Shown one piece after another: positions 30,634 to 39,222 of a DNA stretch of 39,222 nt. Numbering within the stretch: position 1 is the first letter of the stretch; the number at the start of each line of letters is the position of its first letter. The DNA is from Chara braunii (lineage: Eukaryota; Streptophyta; Charophyceae; Charales; Characeae): assembly GCA_003427395.1 (NCBI GenBank), contig BFEA01000823.1:7582-46803 (forward strand), written 5' to 3'. Under the pieces are notes generated by a model that was not told the DNA's origin, did not search any database, and saw only the letters and a program-made list of their open reading frames with translations. The position numbers were made by a program, and so were the translations under genes.

Positions 30634-30867
30634 GGGGGGCAAGTACGTTGGAGTCACACCCAATGTTCAGAATAGGCAACTTCAGCAGTTCCCGAAATGG
30701 AGCAAAAAAGGCAACCCTAAATCTGCCAAGCGCCACTGTGTGTAACGACTGGCGCAGTTTTCGACCCCCACTCAACTTGCACATTTTGAAACTCGCAGCA
30801 TGACACCGGCGCAGCTTTGACTTTTCTTGCCTTTTTCAAACTAAAAGTGTGTCACAGCAACAATTCC
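30634..30867 (-). mobile_element. Foldback element FB2, copy b
   Basis: Opposite orientation to 21895-22135 and alignable end to end. Starts GGGGGCAAGTACGTTGGAGTCACAC and ends GTGTGTCACAGC-CAATTCC, then a T-tract. Only a few bases separate it from FB3, so the two share the T5 tract between them. Confidence 0.85.
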
Positions 30868-31011
30868 TTTTTTTTTCAAATGGAAAGCCCAAGTTGTTGT
30901 AGATGTGGGATACTAAAGAGATGGCAGTCACCCACAGTAATCGGCCATTAGGTTGTCCAGATGAACCCCTGTGAAGACCCCACCCACCCTTCCTCTCATC
31001 TTTTGCCCTGG

Positions 31012-31050
31012 CACACCCCCACCCCCACCCCCACCCCCACCCCCACCCAT
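31012..31050. repeat. (CCCCCA)n repeat
   Basis: Hexamer run of CCCCCA. The complementary strand is (TGGGGG)n and could form G-quadruplexes. Confidence 0.93.
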
Positions 31051-31263
31051 GACCATCACCCATCACCATCTTGGCGGGGTCAACCTGACCAGAAAGCGGT
31101 TGCAGGCACCCGGGCTGACCAGAGACCCCTACCCCCTGCTCAGCCCCGGTTGAAGCAGACGCCGTGCAAGCCCGATTGCACGGGGACTTCGGGAGCTAGG
31201 TACAAACATGCTATTACAGGTCTTCATGAGGGTGCACAACGACTCCCATCTAGCACAGTAGAC

Positions 31264-31425
31264 TTAAACCACCAGTACTTCGCCCAGCTATCGGCCGCGG
31301 AAAAAAAAAAAAAAAAGTAGAAACATTTCTAGTCGGATGAATTTGGGCGCTCTTGTAGTAGCCCGTACGTTTCCTAAATCGTGCCGCATTAACGGGTACG
31401 ACTCTAGGAAGTACTGGTGGTTTAA
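31264..31425. mobile_element. TTAA-type inverted-repeat element, intact copy
   Basis: 162 bp between two TTAA tetramers, with perfect ends TTAAACCACCAGTACTT and AAGTACTGGTGGTTTAA. The interior has A16 next to CGGCCGCGG. TTAA target duplication is typical of piggyBac-like DNA transposons, but the terminal ACCACC does not match the piggyBac ends I know, so the superfamily is open. It has no coding capacity. Confidence 0.88.
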
Positions 31426-31680
31426 GATCGTAGTTGATAGCCTAATTGATAGCCTAGTAGATAGCCTACTTGATAGCCCAACCGATCTGTAATGTAGTTC
31501 ATATGTCATGATTGTTGATTATTGATTGTTGATTATTGATTGTCTATTATGACTGGTATTCAGAGTTTTTCCCAAACTTCCAGTTTTGTTTTCTTCTCAA
31601 AGTGCAAAAGGGACGCTGGACCCGTTTTCCAGCAGGTGTGGCTCCCTACCAATAGATTGGAGCAATTAAAAAAAAAAAAG
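31426..31680 (+). mobile_element. Short GATAGCCTA repeat and class B retroposon tail
   Basis: 31433-31490 has four copies of TTGATAGCC/TAGATAGCC, followed by TTGATTATTGAT repeats to 31545. At 31609-31665 lies GGGACGCTGGACCC-TTTTCCAGC, GGCTCC-CTACCAATAGATTGGAGC and an A-tract (31668-31679), that is a class B tail without the extension. Confidence 0.72.
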
Positions 31681-31879
31681 TTTAACTTGATGGTCTCAAC
31701 CCTGAAGGCATCGTAATGGAGCCATGGATGTTGTGAATGTCAACTGAGATAATACTGACAAGAATTCAACCTTAGAGTTCTTTTATTGGGTGTGTCCCAA
31801 CCGGGCACCTAGTAGGACCTAAGCAGACCCTTTTTCCCACCACATACATGGCGTCATGCCTGGAGACAACTTAGGGCTA

Positions 31880-32085
31880 CTTTCCCAGATCTCTCTACCA
31901 GACCTGATGCTACCACATAGCTACGGGTTACAGGGTGGCACTACTCACACCAGTGCCGACCGACGCTGTTTTGGGCCCAGCCCACCTACCTCAGGCTACT
32001 GAAAGTGACGGCAGTGGGTTTTGAACCCAGCACCTACTCAGTGCCGCTGAAGCATGAAACCTACTGAGCTAGCCGACCGGTCCGC
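31880..32085 (-). mobile_element. SINE with tRNA-like head and family body (C8)
   Basis: The minus-strand head reads TAGCTCAGTAGG (A-box, complement 32061-32072), GGGTTCAAAACCC (B-box, complement about 32016-32028), and five of seven acceptor pairs (GGTCGGC against GCCGTCA). Downstream on the same strand come CGTCGGTCGGCACTGG, CACCCTGTAACCC and TCTGGTAGAGAGATCTGGG, which match the complement of the body monomer in copies C1 to C5. This is the only copy that links the body family to a tRNA-like promoter. The tail is not found at its 3' end. Confidence 0.75.
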
Positions 32086-32178
32086 GATCCATCTCCAGAG
32101 GAGGACGAATTCCTCAACGCATTTAGTTTACATGGCACTGCGGACTCGTGAGGAGAACAGGCGCTTAAATGTTTCACC

Positions 32179-32342
32179 TTAAAGCACCAGTACACCACAT
32201 ATAGGCCCGCAGGTGTCAGGATGAAACCCAGAGGCCGCCGTTTTTTTTTTCAACGGCGGGCCTGGNCGTGCGGCGCCTCCGAGTTTTGGTTGTGGCAACA
32301 AAAAGCTTTCTGCAAGGCTGGGGCTGTGTACTAGTGGTTTAA
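32179..32342. mobile_element. TTAA-type inverted-repeat element, third copy
   Basis: 164 bp between TTAA tetramers with ends TTAAAGCACCAGTAC and GTACTAGTGGTTTAA, diverged from the other two copies. The interior again has a homopolymer (T-run near 32240) beside a GCCGCCG/CGGCGG hairpin. One N at 32266. Confidence 0.7.
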
Positions 32343-32453
32343 CAGAAGTAGCCTATGGACGCTGGACCTGGTTCCGAGCACGTGTTGCACCCCATGAATA
32401 GATATACACATTCAAATGATTAGCCTGAAAAAAAAAAAAAAAAAAAAAAAAAA
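32343..32453 (+). mobile_element. Diverged class A retroposon tail with A24
   Basis: GGACGCTGGACCTGGTTCC, AGCACGTGTTGCACC-CCATGAATAGAT, then about 25 bp and a 24-27-base A-tract. The second hairpin is eroded. Confidence 0.65.
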
Positions 32454-32775
32454 GGCACACGAACCTCGAACAGGCACACGATGACCTGACAATCCAAACG
32501 GGGTGATGACATTGTGGCTGAATGAGTGGCGTTCGAAGCTTTTGTGCACAAAATGGAGTGATCGAGGTGTAGCGGGTACTTGTGATATAAGGAAAAAAGT
32601 ACAGCTCTGCCAAATGTAGTTATCAGCCCCTACCTCGTGGGTGTTGACGTCATTCTTGTCATCCTTTTGTGTGCCGATTTGTTTATCGTGACGATCTTCC
32701 CTTGCTTTGGATGTTATCCAGATCAGTGAATTGAAGGATGTTGAAGCTGATGCTTCAACCAAGAACCAAGAGTGA
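32454..32775 (+). other. Upstream region of Penelope-like element
   Basis: About 320 bp between the A-tract and the open frame. It may include the element's 5' UTR. No terminal repeat matching the 3' side was found, and no hammerhead core (CTGANGA...GAAA) is present. Confidence 0.4.
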
Positions 32776-35611
32776 TGTGGTATTCCGGATAACCGCTGGC
32801 TGGAGATTTGTAGGTACATCACCAGTAAACGTTGTTCGCAGGTAAGTATTGATAAGAAGGTGGAGAAATTGTTGCGTTTCATCGTCATACTGTTAGCCCT
32901 GACTGATCGGGTTAGATGGTTGCAGAGATATGTTGGTCCATGGGTTCGTTTATATGGGCTATTTGGGATTGAGTTTCTGAACAAAGAGGGAATCGTATAT
33001 GTTGTCGTCTCACCTTATTATAAGCATTGCTATGTCGGGAAGACCACACGTACCTGTGACGTTAGATGACGAGAACACCTTTATGCGGTTAAGAAACGGA
33101 CGCAGTCCCATTTTCATCGTTGGATCGCTTCCTTTGGATTAGGGAACTATGTTCTGCTTCCAGTGGACGTGTTTGTGGGTCGGGATGTGAACAGACTTGA
33201 GGAATTGTATATTGGTAGGTGGTCGCCTTTCCTTAATACCGTCGGGACAAAGACCTCTAAGAAGTTGAAAAAGAGGAAACCAGGACGGAATGAGAGGATC
33301 AGAAGTAAGGAAAAACAGACTTACTTTCCTCACGAACGAGGAGTCACACATGTTCGCTTCTTATGTATTGATAACGATGTCGTTTTCCTTTACCTCTATG
33401 CGTTTTTGGATTCTTCACTTGATTCGGGGAATCTTCCCTGACGGGTGATATCCGACGGTGGTACGGATTGGACCCCGAAGTGGAAGAAGTTGTCTCGTAT
33501 GTTCGGGGAAAGTAAAGTGAAACACGATTCCATATGCCGACCACTAAAGGAATGCAAAGCATGGTGGGAGAAGGGGGATGAGTTTGAAATCCTATATGTT
33601 GTAAAAGGGAAGGCTAAGCGTAAATACCTTAAGAACGTGCTGGTGAGTATACTACGAAATCCGAGAAAACTAGAAGACGTCTATAAGTGGGGTATGAAAT
33701 ATATCCTCATATTGTATCGAGTGATTAAAAACTTCTCGAAGAAATTCACTCGTAAGTATCTACGGAGGCTGATTTCTCGATGTTTTCGGGAACGATTTCA
33801 TCTTAGTCCAACTTCTTACCTTACTTTTCGAATCAAGTACGATGACTGTGTTGTGATCTCAGAAGTGAGGAAGGTAGTCAATGATCTTTTGATGAGTTGT
33901 CAATTACCACAGTGTTTTACCCTTCGCGCGAGAAGGAAAATTCACATCGTAGGGACTAAAAATCCCACGATTGTTGATTTGTTGCACAACCACAGAAGAA
34001 CTTCATCATATGGTGTGCTCACTTGTAACTGTACGGGTATGACTCTCCCTCGCGTGAATGGTCATGTGATGTTTTGCCTAAATGAGGTAGCTGATTTGCA
34101 CCCACTCCTGGCGAACGCAAAGACTCTCCCTCGTGTTGAGTGCGTTGACAGACTTAGCCTCCTACGGGAAGAGATCAAAGCGGGTTTTCGAAGTTGGAAA
34201 AATTTGAATGGTTTTGTTCCCGACTGCTCCGAGTTGGATTTGTCGGCGTGCATTACACACACAGACTAGGAGACCCATGTGTCTCTGTAAAGGATGTGTT
34301 GATTGCTAAAGAACGTTTTGAAGGATTAGTGATTGCCCCTGTAGATAGGAATGCGGATGAATCGGTAGTACTGTGCCCCGACACTTATTTTGAAGGCATG
34401 ATGCAGACCTTTGTGTGTAACCCTGGATATCGGATTGTCAGCCACTCTGAAGATGAAGCCCTGAGAGAACTAAGAGAGGACATGAATCGATCAAATCTGC
34501 GTAAAGTTGTCCAATGGGACACCAGTGGGAAGATCGACGTTGCCTATGTCATCCCCAAACATAAGGATTTGGGCCGATTTAGACCGATTTGCCCATCGTT
34601 CATGAAATCGATGGTTCGGACTGTTCGGCTGATGAGTAAGGCATTAAATCACCTACTCTATAACTTGCCAAAAAAGTGGCACTTTAATTTGCGGTCGGTT
34701 TCTGAGTTGACTACTTGCCTCGACGGCATCAACAAGAAATTGAACAGACTTGGTGGCGAACGGGTAGTTACTTCTTACTCCTTTGATATTAAGGAGATGT
34801 TCAGTAAATTGCCTCACAGGATACTGCTACAAGCCATCGATTGGATCGTCGATCACTTCAAGTCCAAGGGTGTTGACTCAGTTTGTGTTAACATCCGAGC
34901 TAAGGGAGCGACCTTTGAAATTACCACAGGGGTTGACCATTGGAAGAGGTTTGACCTGGACGATATTATGAAATTTGTGCATATTGAGGTTAATCGCAGG
35001 AACTTTGTGTTCCCATGGGTAAGAGTATGAGTCCTCCTATCGCATGCATCATGTGTGCGTTTTTTTAGTATCAGATAATCTGTACTCTAGGACGACTGTC
35101 TCCCTATTTGGGGCTTTGAGATTGATTGACGATGTTCTACTCGTGATCTCCAGTAAAAATGAGACAACGCGATCGGTAATCTTTAATGCTCTTGCGAATT
35201 GCTATCCAGATACCCTGACATTAAAAAGGACAGTTGACGGGACAAGAACGTTCGATTTCCTGGGATGCGAGATTCGTATGAAACAAAACTTCCCATTTCT
35301 AGGAAGTGTAAAAATGTCCAGGAACGAATCCAGTATCTGGTCCGATGAACCATTGAAGATCCAGAATGGTCAATCATTCTTTTCATGGGGAAGTAAGAAG
35401 CAAAAAAACGCAGTCATCGGAATCCCCTTGCACGATATTGAATCGGAATAGTTCGCTGCGATCAGAGATACGGGTGAAGGCATTGGGGCTCCAACAGGAA
35501 CTGCTGAAGAATGACTTCCCAGAGAAATTCGTGAATCGGGTGTTCCAACGATTTGGTAGCAGAATGGATGGGCTATGGAGAAGAACGATGGACATGATAT
35601 GTGACATTTGA
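32776..35611 (+). pseudogene. Penelope-like retroelement: N-terminal GIY-YIG plus RT
   Basis: Penelope-like elements encode a telomerase-related RT and usually a GIY-YIG endonuclease. Here the endonuclease comes first: GIVYVV at 32989, CYVGKT at 33025, R-REHL at 33064 and the Glu in RLEELYIGRW at 33199. Next come a basic linker, a TCNC...GHVMFC zinc-finger-like motif (34021-34080), APVDRNADESVVL at the DKG position (34344), then RT motifs GRFRPIC (about 34575), SYSFDIKEMF (catalytic Asp 34785), MSPPIACIMCAFF (about 35027) and LIDDVLLV (35122). One frame is open from 32776 to 34260 except for TGA codons at 33067 and 33439. Later frame changes lie near 34258 (CA-repeat slip), 35010, 35062 (T-run) and 35440. 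The order matches the Naiad/Chlamys-type clade with permuted domains as I remember it. Confidence 0.88.
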
Positions 35612-36000
35612 AGGTGGACAAAATGACTTGCGAACCCGGGTGTACAGATATCGACCTCTCAAATTCGATCTGTTTGGACAGGGTTTTGATCTCGGGATGT
35701 ATGTTTTCTAGTATAGGATGTGCCTTGTTTGTTTTTTTGTTTGGTTTTGTTAATTTTGAATTTGAACCAAGGCCTTGTGATAAAGGATAACATTTGCTTT
35801 GTTGTTTGGATTTTTCTTAGTTAGACCCAGTGATAGTACGACACCGGTTTCTTTTTCAGTCCAGTCGGACCGGACCATGATACCGTTTGAAAGTTTGTTG
35901 TTAAGACAATTCCACCTCGAAGGAGGGTACCTGCTCTACCCAAGTTTTGATGTTTGGACTATAAATGCGTAGACAGTAGTGGTAACGGTCCTCTCAGGTT
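35612..36000 (+). other. Downstream region of Penelope-like element
   Basis: Probably 3' UTR. T-rich stretch at 35725-35760. The ORF 35608-35790 has no domain. Confidence 0.4.
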
Positions 36001-36046
36001 CCGCGGCGAATAGTCGACCGTGGCGACGGTAAACTATCGTCCGCGG
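36001..36046 (+). other. Strong stem-loop downstream of Penelope-like element
   Basis: CCGCGG pairs with CCGCGG, CG with CG around single bulges, ATAGT with ACTAT, and ACCGT with ACGGT around a GGCG loop, giving about 18 pairs in 46 nt. Its position about 390 bp after the last coding remnant suggests a 3' structure of the element, possibly an RT recognition site; that role is inference. Confidence 0.7.
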
Positions 36047-36121
36047 CTAGCATGAATGAAGTGGTGGTTCCTAGGTTTGTTGGTTTTGCAAGTGGTTTAA
36101 CCTTTTGGTTTATCATCACAT

Positions 36122-36275
36122 GTCTACTGTCACTACGATGATTGCATCTCCCTACACTGTGCTACTAGTAACATCTGTGTGTAAACCACCATCACTACGG
36201 TGACTTTGTCTTCCTACACTGTGTGCTACTATTGTTAGTAATATCTGTGTGAGAACCACTATCATAACCTATAAC
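36122..36275 (+). repeat. ~65-bp tandem repeat
   Basis: Two units and part of a third share CACTACG-TGA, CTACACTGTG-GCTACTA, TAACATCTGTGTG and AACCACCATCA/AACCACTATCA, starting near 36128 and 36191. May mark the 3' end of the Penelope-like element. Confidence 0.75.
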
Positions 36276-37925
36276 CTAATCATGTTTGTTCTTCACAAAA
36301 GAAAAAATGGATTTTTTTATCGGGTGAGTCCCTTTCTGATAGACAAATCGAAAAAGGAAAACTCATATTTTATTATCATAGAGCGACGTTGGTCTTTAAA
36401 AATCCAAATAGTACATAGATGTGGTATTTTTCCATTCGGTTAAGGTATCTTTATATTCAATAAATTTTAATTGACTTTTGATAATATAATTTTTTGTTTC
36501 TTCAGTTTGAAAACAACACATATGTGTTATGTTTGGAGGAATACAGTGACCAAAAAATTGATTGTAACTTTTTTATTGTCCCTACTGTTCAAGTGAGGTC
36601 TACGTGGTGAATTAGGAAATGTCGTCGCTTATTCATGCAACTATGGTCATCCAACAACATGGTATAAAAAGAATCATTAAATCGTTGGATCAATTGTAAC
36701 TCAGCATGGAGGAGATTATGAGAGTGTTCCTCTAATTATCCAACAATATCATTGATACCACGTTTGCCATAAAGTATAAGAGTCATGTAGAAAACTTGAA
36801 TAATGAATATGATGAGATAACATTGTACTCAAAGTATTGAGAACAACAAACAGATTCGTGTACCAGAAGAAAAAAAGTAAAAACAAAAAAGTCTAATAAC
36901 TACACAATGATTGAAGACGTTTATATAATATGAGTTAAATGGTTGATAAATAATGAGACGACAACTAACCCCTTCAGGGGTGAGAGCGTTACTGTCATTG
37001 CTTTGCACTCAACAAATACTTTTATCTCAATTAAAATTTTAAACCTTATCAAAAGATTACAGAGATGTTGAACTCCTTTCCTAACAAGTGTAAATTTCTA
37101 CCAGTAAAAAGAAACTTATTCTCAATAGGGGTATGCAATATCATTTTCCCCGACCTGATACATTAAAAAAAAAAATAGTTGATGAAACAAAGAAGTTGTT
37201 TTGCGAGGTTCATGCACGGCACTTCGAACAATTTTCTCATTGTGTAATTCGGTTTTATGCATTTACTGACTTTTCTTATCAAATTCTTCAATGACGCTTT
37301 TCTGGAAAAAACAATATGAGGAATTATCATATTCGGAACTTGCTGAGACTACTGTGACATTTTTTGTGCTGATGTATATAACATTGTTATGAGCAGTATG
37401 ATATATTTTTCGGACCATATCAAAATGAGCAAGGAGGGTGATAAAAGAAGCGACTGTTGTCAACGTATAATGTATCAACCTTAAATCCACTGATATTTAC
37501 TACAGGTATAGTCCTTATAGAGACATTTTGTCCTCTCATTTATTGTCAATTGTTCGATTGGGAGGAGTTCAATTGCATTTAACCCCTCATAACACCATGA
37601 TTTTTGTTGACAGCCAAGTATTTCACTGGTTGCAGAGAAAAAAATTAAGGATGTAATGGTAATTTTTTTAAACAGTTTATAAAAAAAAAAATTATGGGTG
37701 AAAAATATATTATTTCTAATACTATTGAATCGAAGAACATCATGGATGTGTAATTGCATAAGGGTTATGAGGATTTGCATGCCCATTACCAAAATGGTAA
37801 ATAACGGAAAATCACTAATTTTTTAAATTGTAAAGGTTAAAAAATATAGATAATCCTTGTTGATTTTTATAACTGTTTCTATTTTAATCCTTCAATATCA
37901 TAAATTCATTGAACAAAACCTTAAT
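36276..37925. other. A/T-rich non-coding stretch
   Basis: About 1.6 kb of strongly A/T-rich sequence. ORFs at 36249-36443 (plus), 37263-37490 and 37481-37792 (minus) have ordinary length for such composition and no recognised domain. Nothing else seen. Confidence 0.45.
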
Positions 37926-38500
37926 TATACCTGACAAACCTACACCGATCGTCCCCCCATTCCAGTAAGGGCGCCGCGGAAAGGTGCACCCCTTGTTGAC
38001 AGGGGCATGCACGAAAGTTCAGAGGCCCCAGGGCCACGACAGGGTAAGTGGTCTGTCGGAGGGGCACGAAGCAAAATAATGCAAATTACAGGGGCGCCAT
38101 ACAAATTTTCCCAAGAAAGAACTCTTCGAAACAACTCTCAAACCTGGGGCGAGGTTGTAACGACTGAATCTGGACGCGTTCGGCGACAGGTGTAGAAAAC
38201 GCGATTGCTCTGCATTTCTTCAACTTTGCACAAAGACGTCCACAGATCCGGGCGCTTAGTCCAGTCCTCTGTTTTACTTGCCTTCCCCCGAATAAAACGC
38301 ACGGTCATAACAGCTGTATTTGGGCCAATTTTCGATCAAGGTACAGTAACAAGGGCTATCCACTAGGAGCTTCATCGCTGCCCACAAAAAGAAAAAAAAA
38401 AGAAAAAAAAAAAAAGAAAAAAGGAAGGAAAAAAAAAAGAATAAGGGCCATCCTTTCTATTCGGGGGAGAACGGTTTTGCGAGNTCGGCCGTCGCTGGTG
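37926..38500. other. GC-rich then A-rich stretch, unassigned
   Basis: Composition jumps to GC-rich at 37945. An A/G-rich tract lies at 38388-38445 and an N at 38484. No domain in the short ORFs. Confidence 0.4.
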
Positions 38501-38503
38501 AGT

Positions 38504-38877
38504 ATGTACCACATAAAAAAGGGGGCTAGAAAAATGAAAGGGGTCCATGAGTTTACCTGTTGGGGGGAGGAGGGGGGGGGGGGGTTAGGGATTACTGACC
38601 TTGAGTATAGGCCCTCCATTGTTCCGTTTTTTTTATTATTTATTTAATTTATTTTCTTGAAAAGAACCGATTTTGTATGTACCACAGAAAAAAAGGGGTT
38701 AGAAAAATGAAAGGGGTCCGTGAGTGAGTTTACCTGTTGTGGGGGGAGGAAGGGGGGGGGGGGGGGGGGGGGGTGGTTAGGGATTACTGACCTTGAGTAT
38801 AGGCCCTCCATTTTTGCGTTTTCTTTTCTTATTATTTAATTTAATTTCACTTTTTTGAAAAGAACCGATTTTGTCTC
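38504..38877. repeat. ~170-200-bp tandem duplication with poly-G tracts
   Basis: Two units start TATGTACCACA (38504 and about 38675) and share GCTAGAAAAATGAAAGGGGTCC or its variant, GAGTTTACCTGTTG, a long G-tract (about 14 and 25 bases), TTAGGGATTACTGACCTTGAG and GAAAAGAACCGATTTTGT. The G-tract length differs most, so the true sequence there may be longer than assembled. Confidence 0.88.
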
Positions 38878-39222
38878 CGGTAACGGACCGACGGAGGGCG
38901 CGAAGTCGGTGGCAAGTGAGCACGAACTTGGACAACGTGTTCAGGTGCATGCTCACTTCACATATTTTGTTGCAACCAGTGTGCCTCTTCGGCCTGGAGA
39001 CTCGTAGAAATTATAATCTATCTGGCCACGAACATAGTCAGCATCGCGGACAGGTTCACGGTGGATAACAGGCAATTCTTCCCTCGGTTCTGACGGGCAC
39101 CAGAGTTATCGAGTCTGCCAGCGGCGGGTGGGAATGAGGCGATGGGGCGAAGAGGGGGGAGGGGGGGGGAGTAGAGAGACGCAAGGGGAGGGCCAGTTTG
39201 AGAACAGCAGTCGAGGGATGGG
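38878..39222. other. GC/G-rich end of window, unassigned
   Basis: No recognised gene. The last 90 bases are G-rich with several G-tracts of 4-9 bases, possibly another quadruplex-prone segment. Confidence 0.4.

Noticed and set aside
32007-32085. Functional tRNA gene
   Set aside because: Five of seven acceptor pairs exist, but the D stem is poor and the sequence continues into the SINE body; better explained as a SINE head.
32839-32847. CAGGTAAGT as a 5' splice site and the Penelope ORF as spliced exons
   Set aside because: The reading frame runs straight through it and no acceptor with a better protein match is seen.
32454-36300. Hammerhead ribozyme associated with the Penelope-like element
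   Set aside because: No CTGANGA core with GAAA at proper spacing in the flanks; the CTGATGAG at about 34630 lies within coding sequence without partner stems.

Overview
The window looks like nuclear DNA of a eukaryote with a large, repeat-rich genome. I found no intact host gene and no rRNA operon. Nearly everything recognisable is the remains of mobile elements or tandem repeats, and two ambiguous bases (32266, 38484) suggest a draft assembly. A Ty3-type chromovirus, a Penelope-like element with an N-terminal GIY-YIG domain, LINE and tRNA-derived SINE fragments, and a long block with plant-LTR-like hairpin and tandem repeats point to the green lineage. A streptophyte alga or early-diverging land plant is my best guess, but the assignment is uncertain.

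Layout. 1-1330: simple repeats, an ~85-bp tandem repeat and a degenerate GAYCA pentamer satellite. 1330-4900: A/T-rich non-coding DNA with a ~120-bp tandem repeat (2733-3126), then 11 hairpins with conserved loops and differing but matching stems (3318-4219). 4900-8780: C-rich non-coding DNA with two related hairpins. 8780-9480: TCTG/TGTGTTTCAC minisatellite. 9611-13146: broken Ty3 pol (RT, RNase H, a 275-bp foreign stretch, a second RNase H copy, integrase, GPY/F module, chromodomain) with many frameshifts and no visible LTRs. 13.1-15.8 kb: non-coding DNA and retroposon copies. 15.8-16.7 kb: GAT-rich repeat that reads as acidic peptide. 17-32.4 kb: a dense patchwork of LINE fragments, retroposons sharing a two-hairpin 3' tail, tRNA-like SINE heads, foldback elements lying between T-tracts, a 162-bp TTAA-flanked inverted-repeat element, and local tandem repeats. 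32.5-36.3 kb: a decayed Penelope-like element with a strong hairpin and short tandem repeats downstream. 36.3-39.2 kb: A/T-rich DNA, then a poly-G-containing tandem duplication.

How the parts relate. The LINE 3' fragment (20481-21660, minus strand) ends in the same two-hairpin tail that terminates many short retroposons here, which fits a LINE whose machinery moves SINE-like partners. The foldback elements sit between T-tracts, so A/T-rich retroposon tails may be their targets. One TTAA element carries a retroposon insertion that its sister copy lacks, giving a relative order of events. All coding remnants are inactivated by stops or frameshifts.
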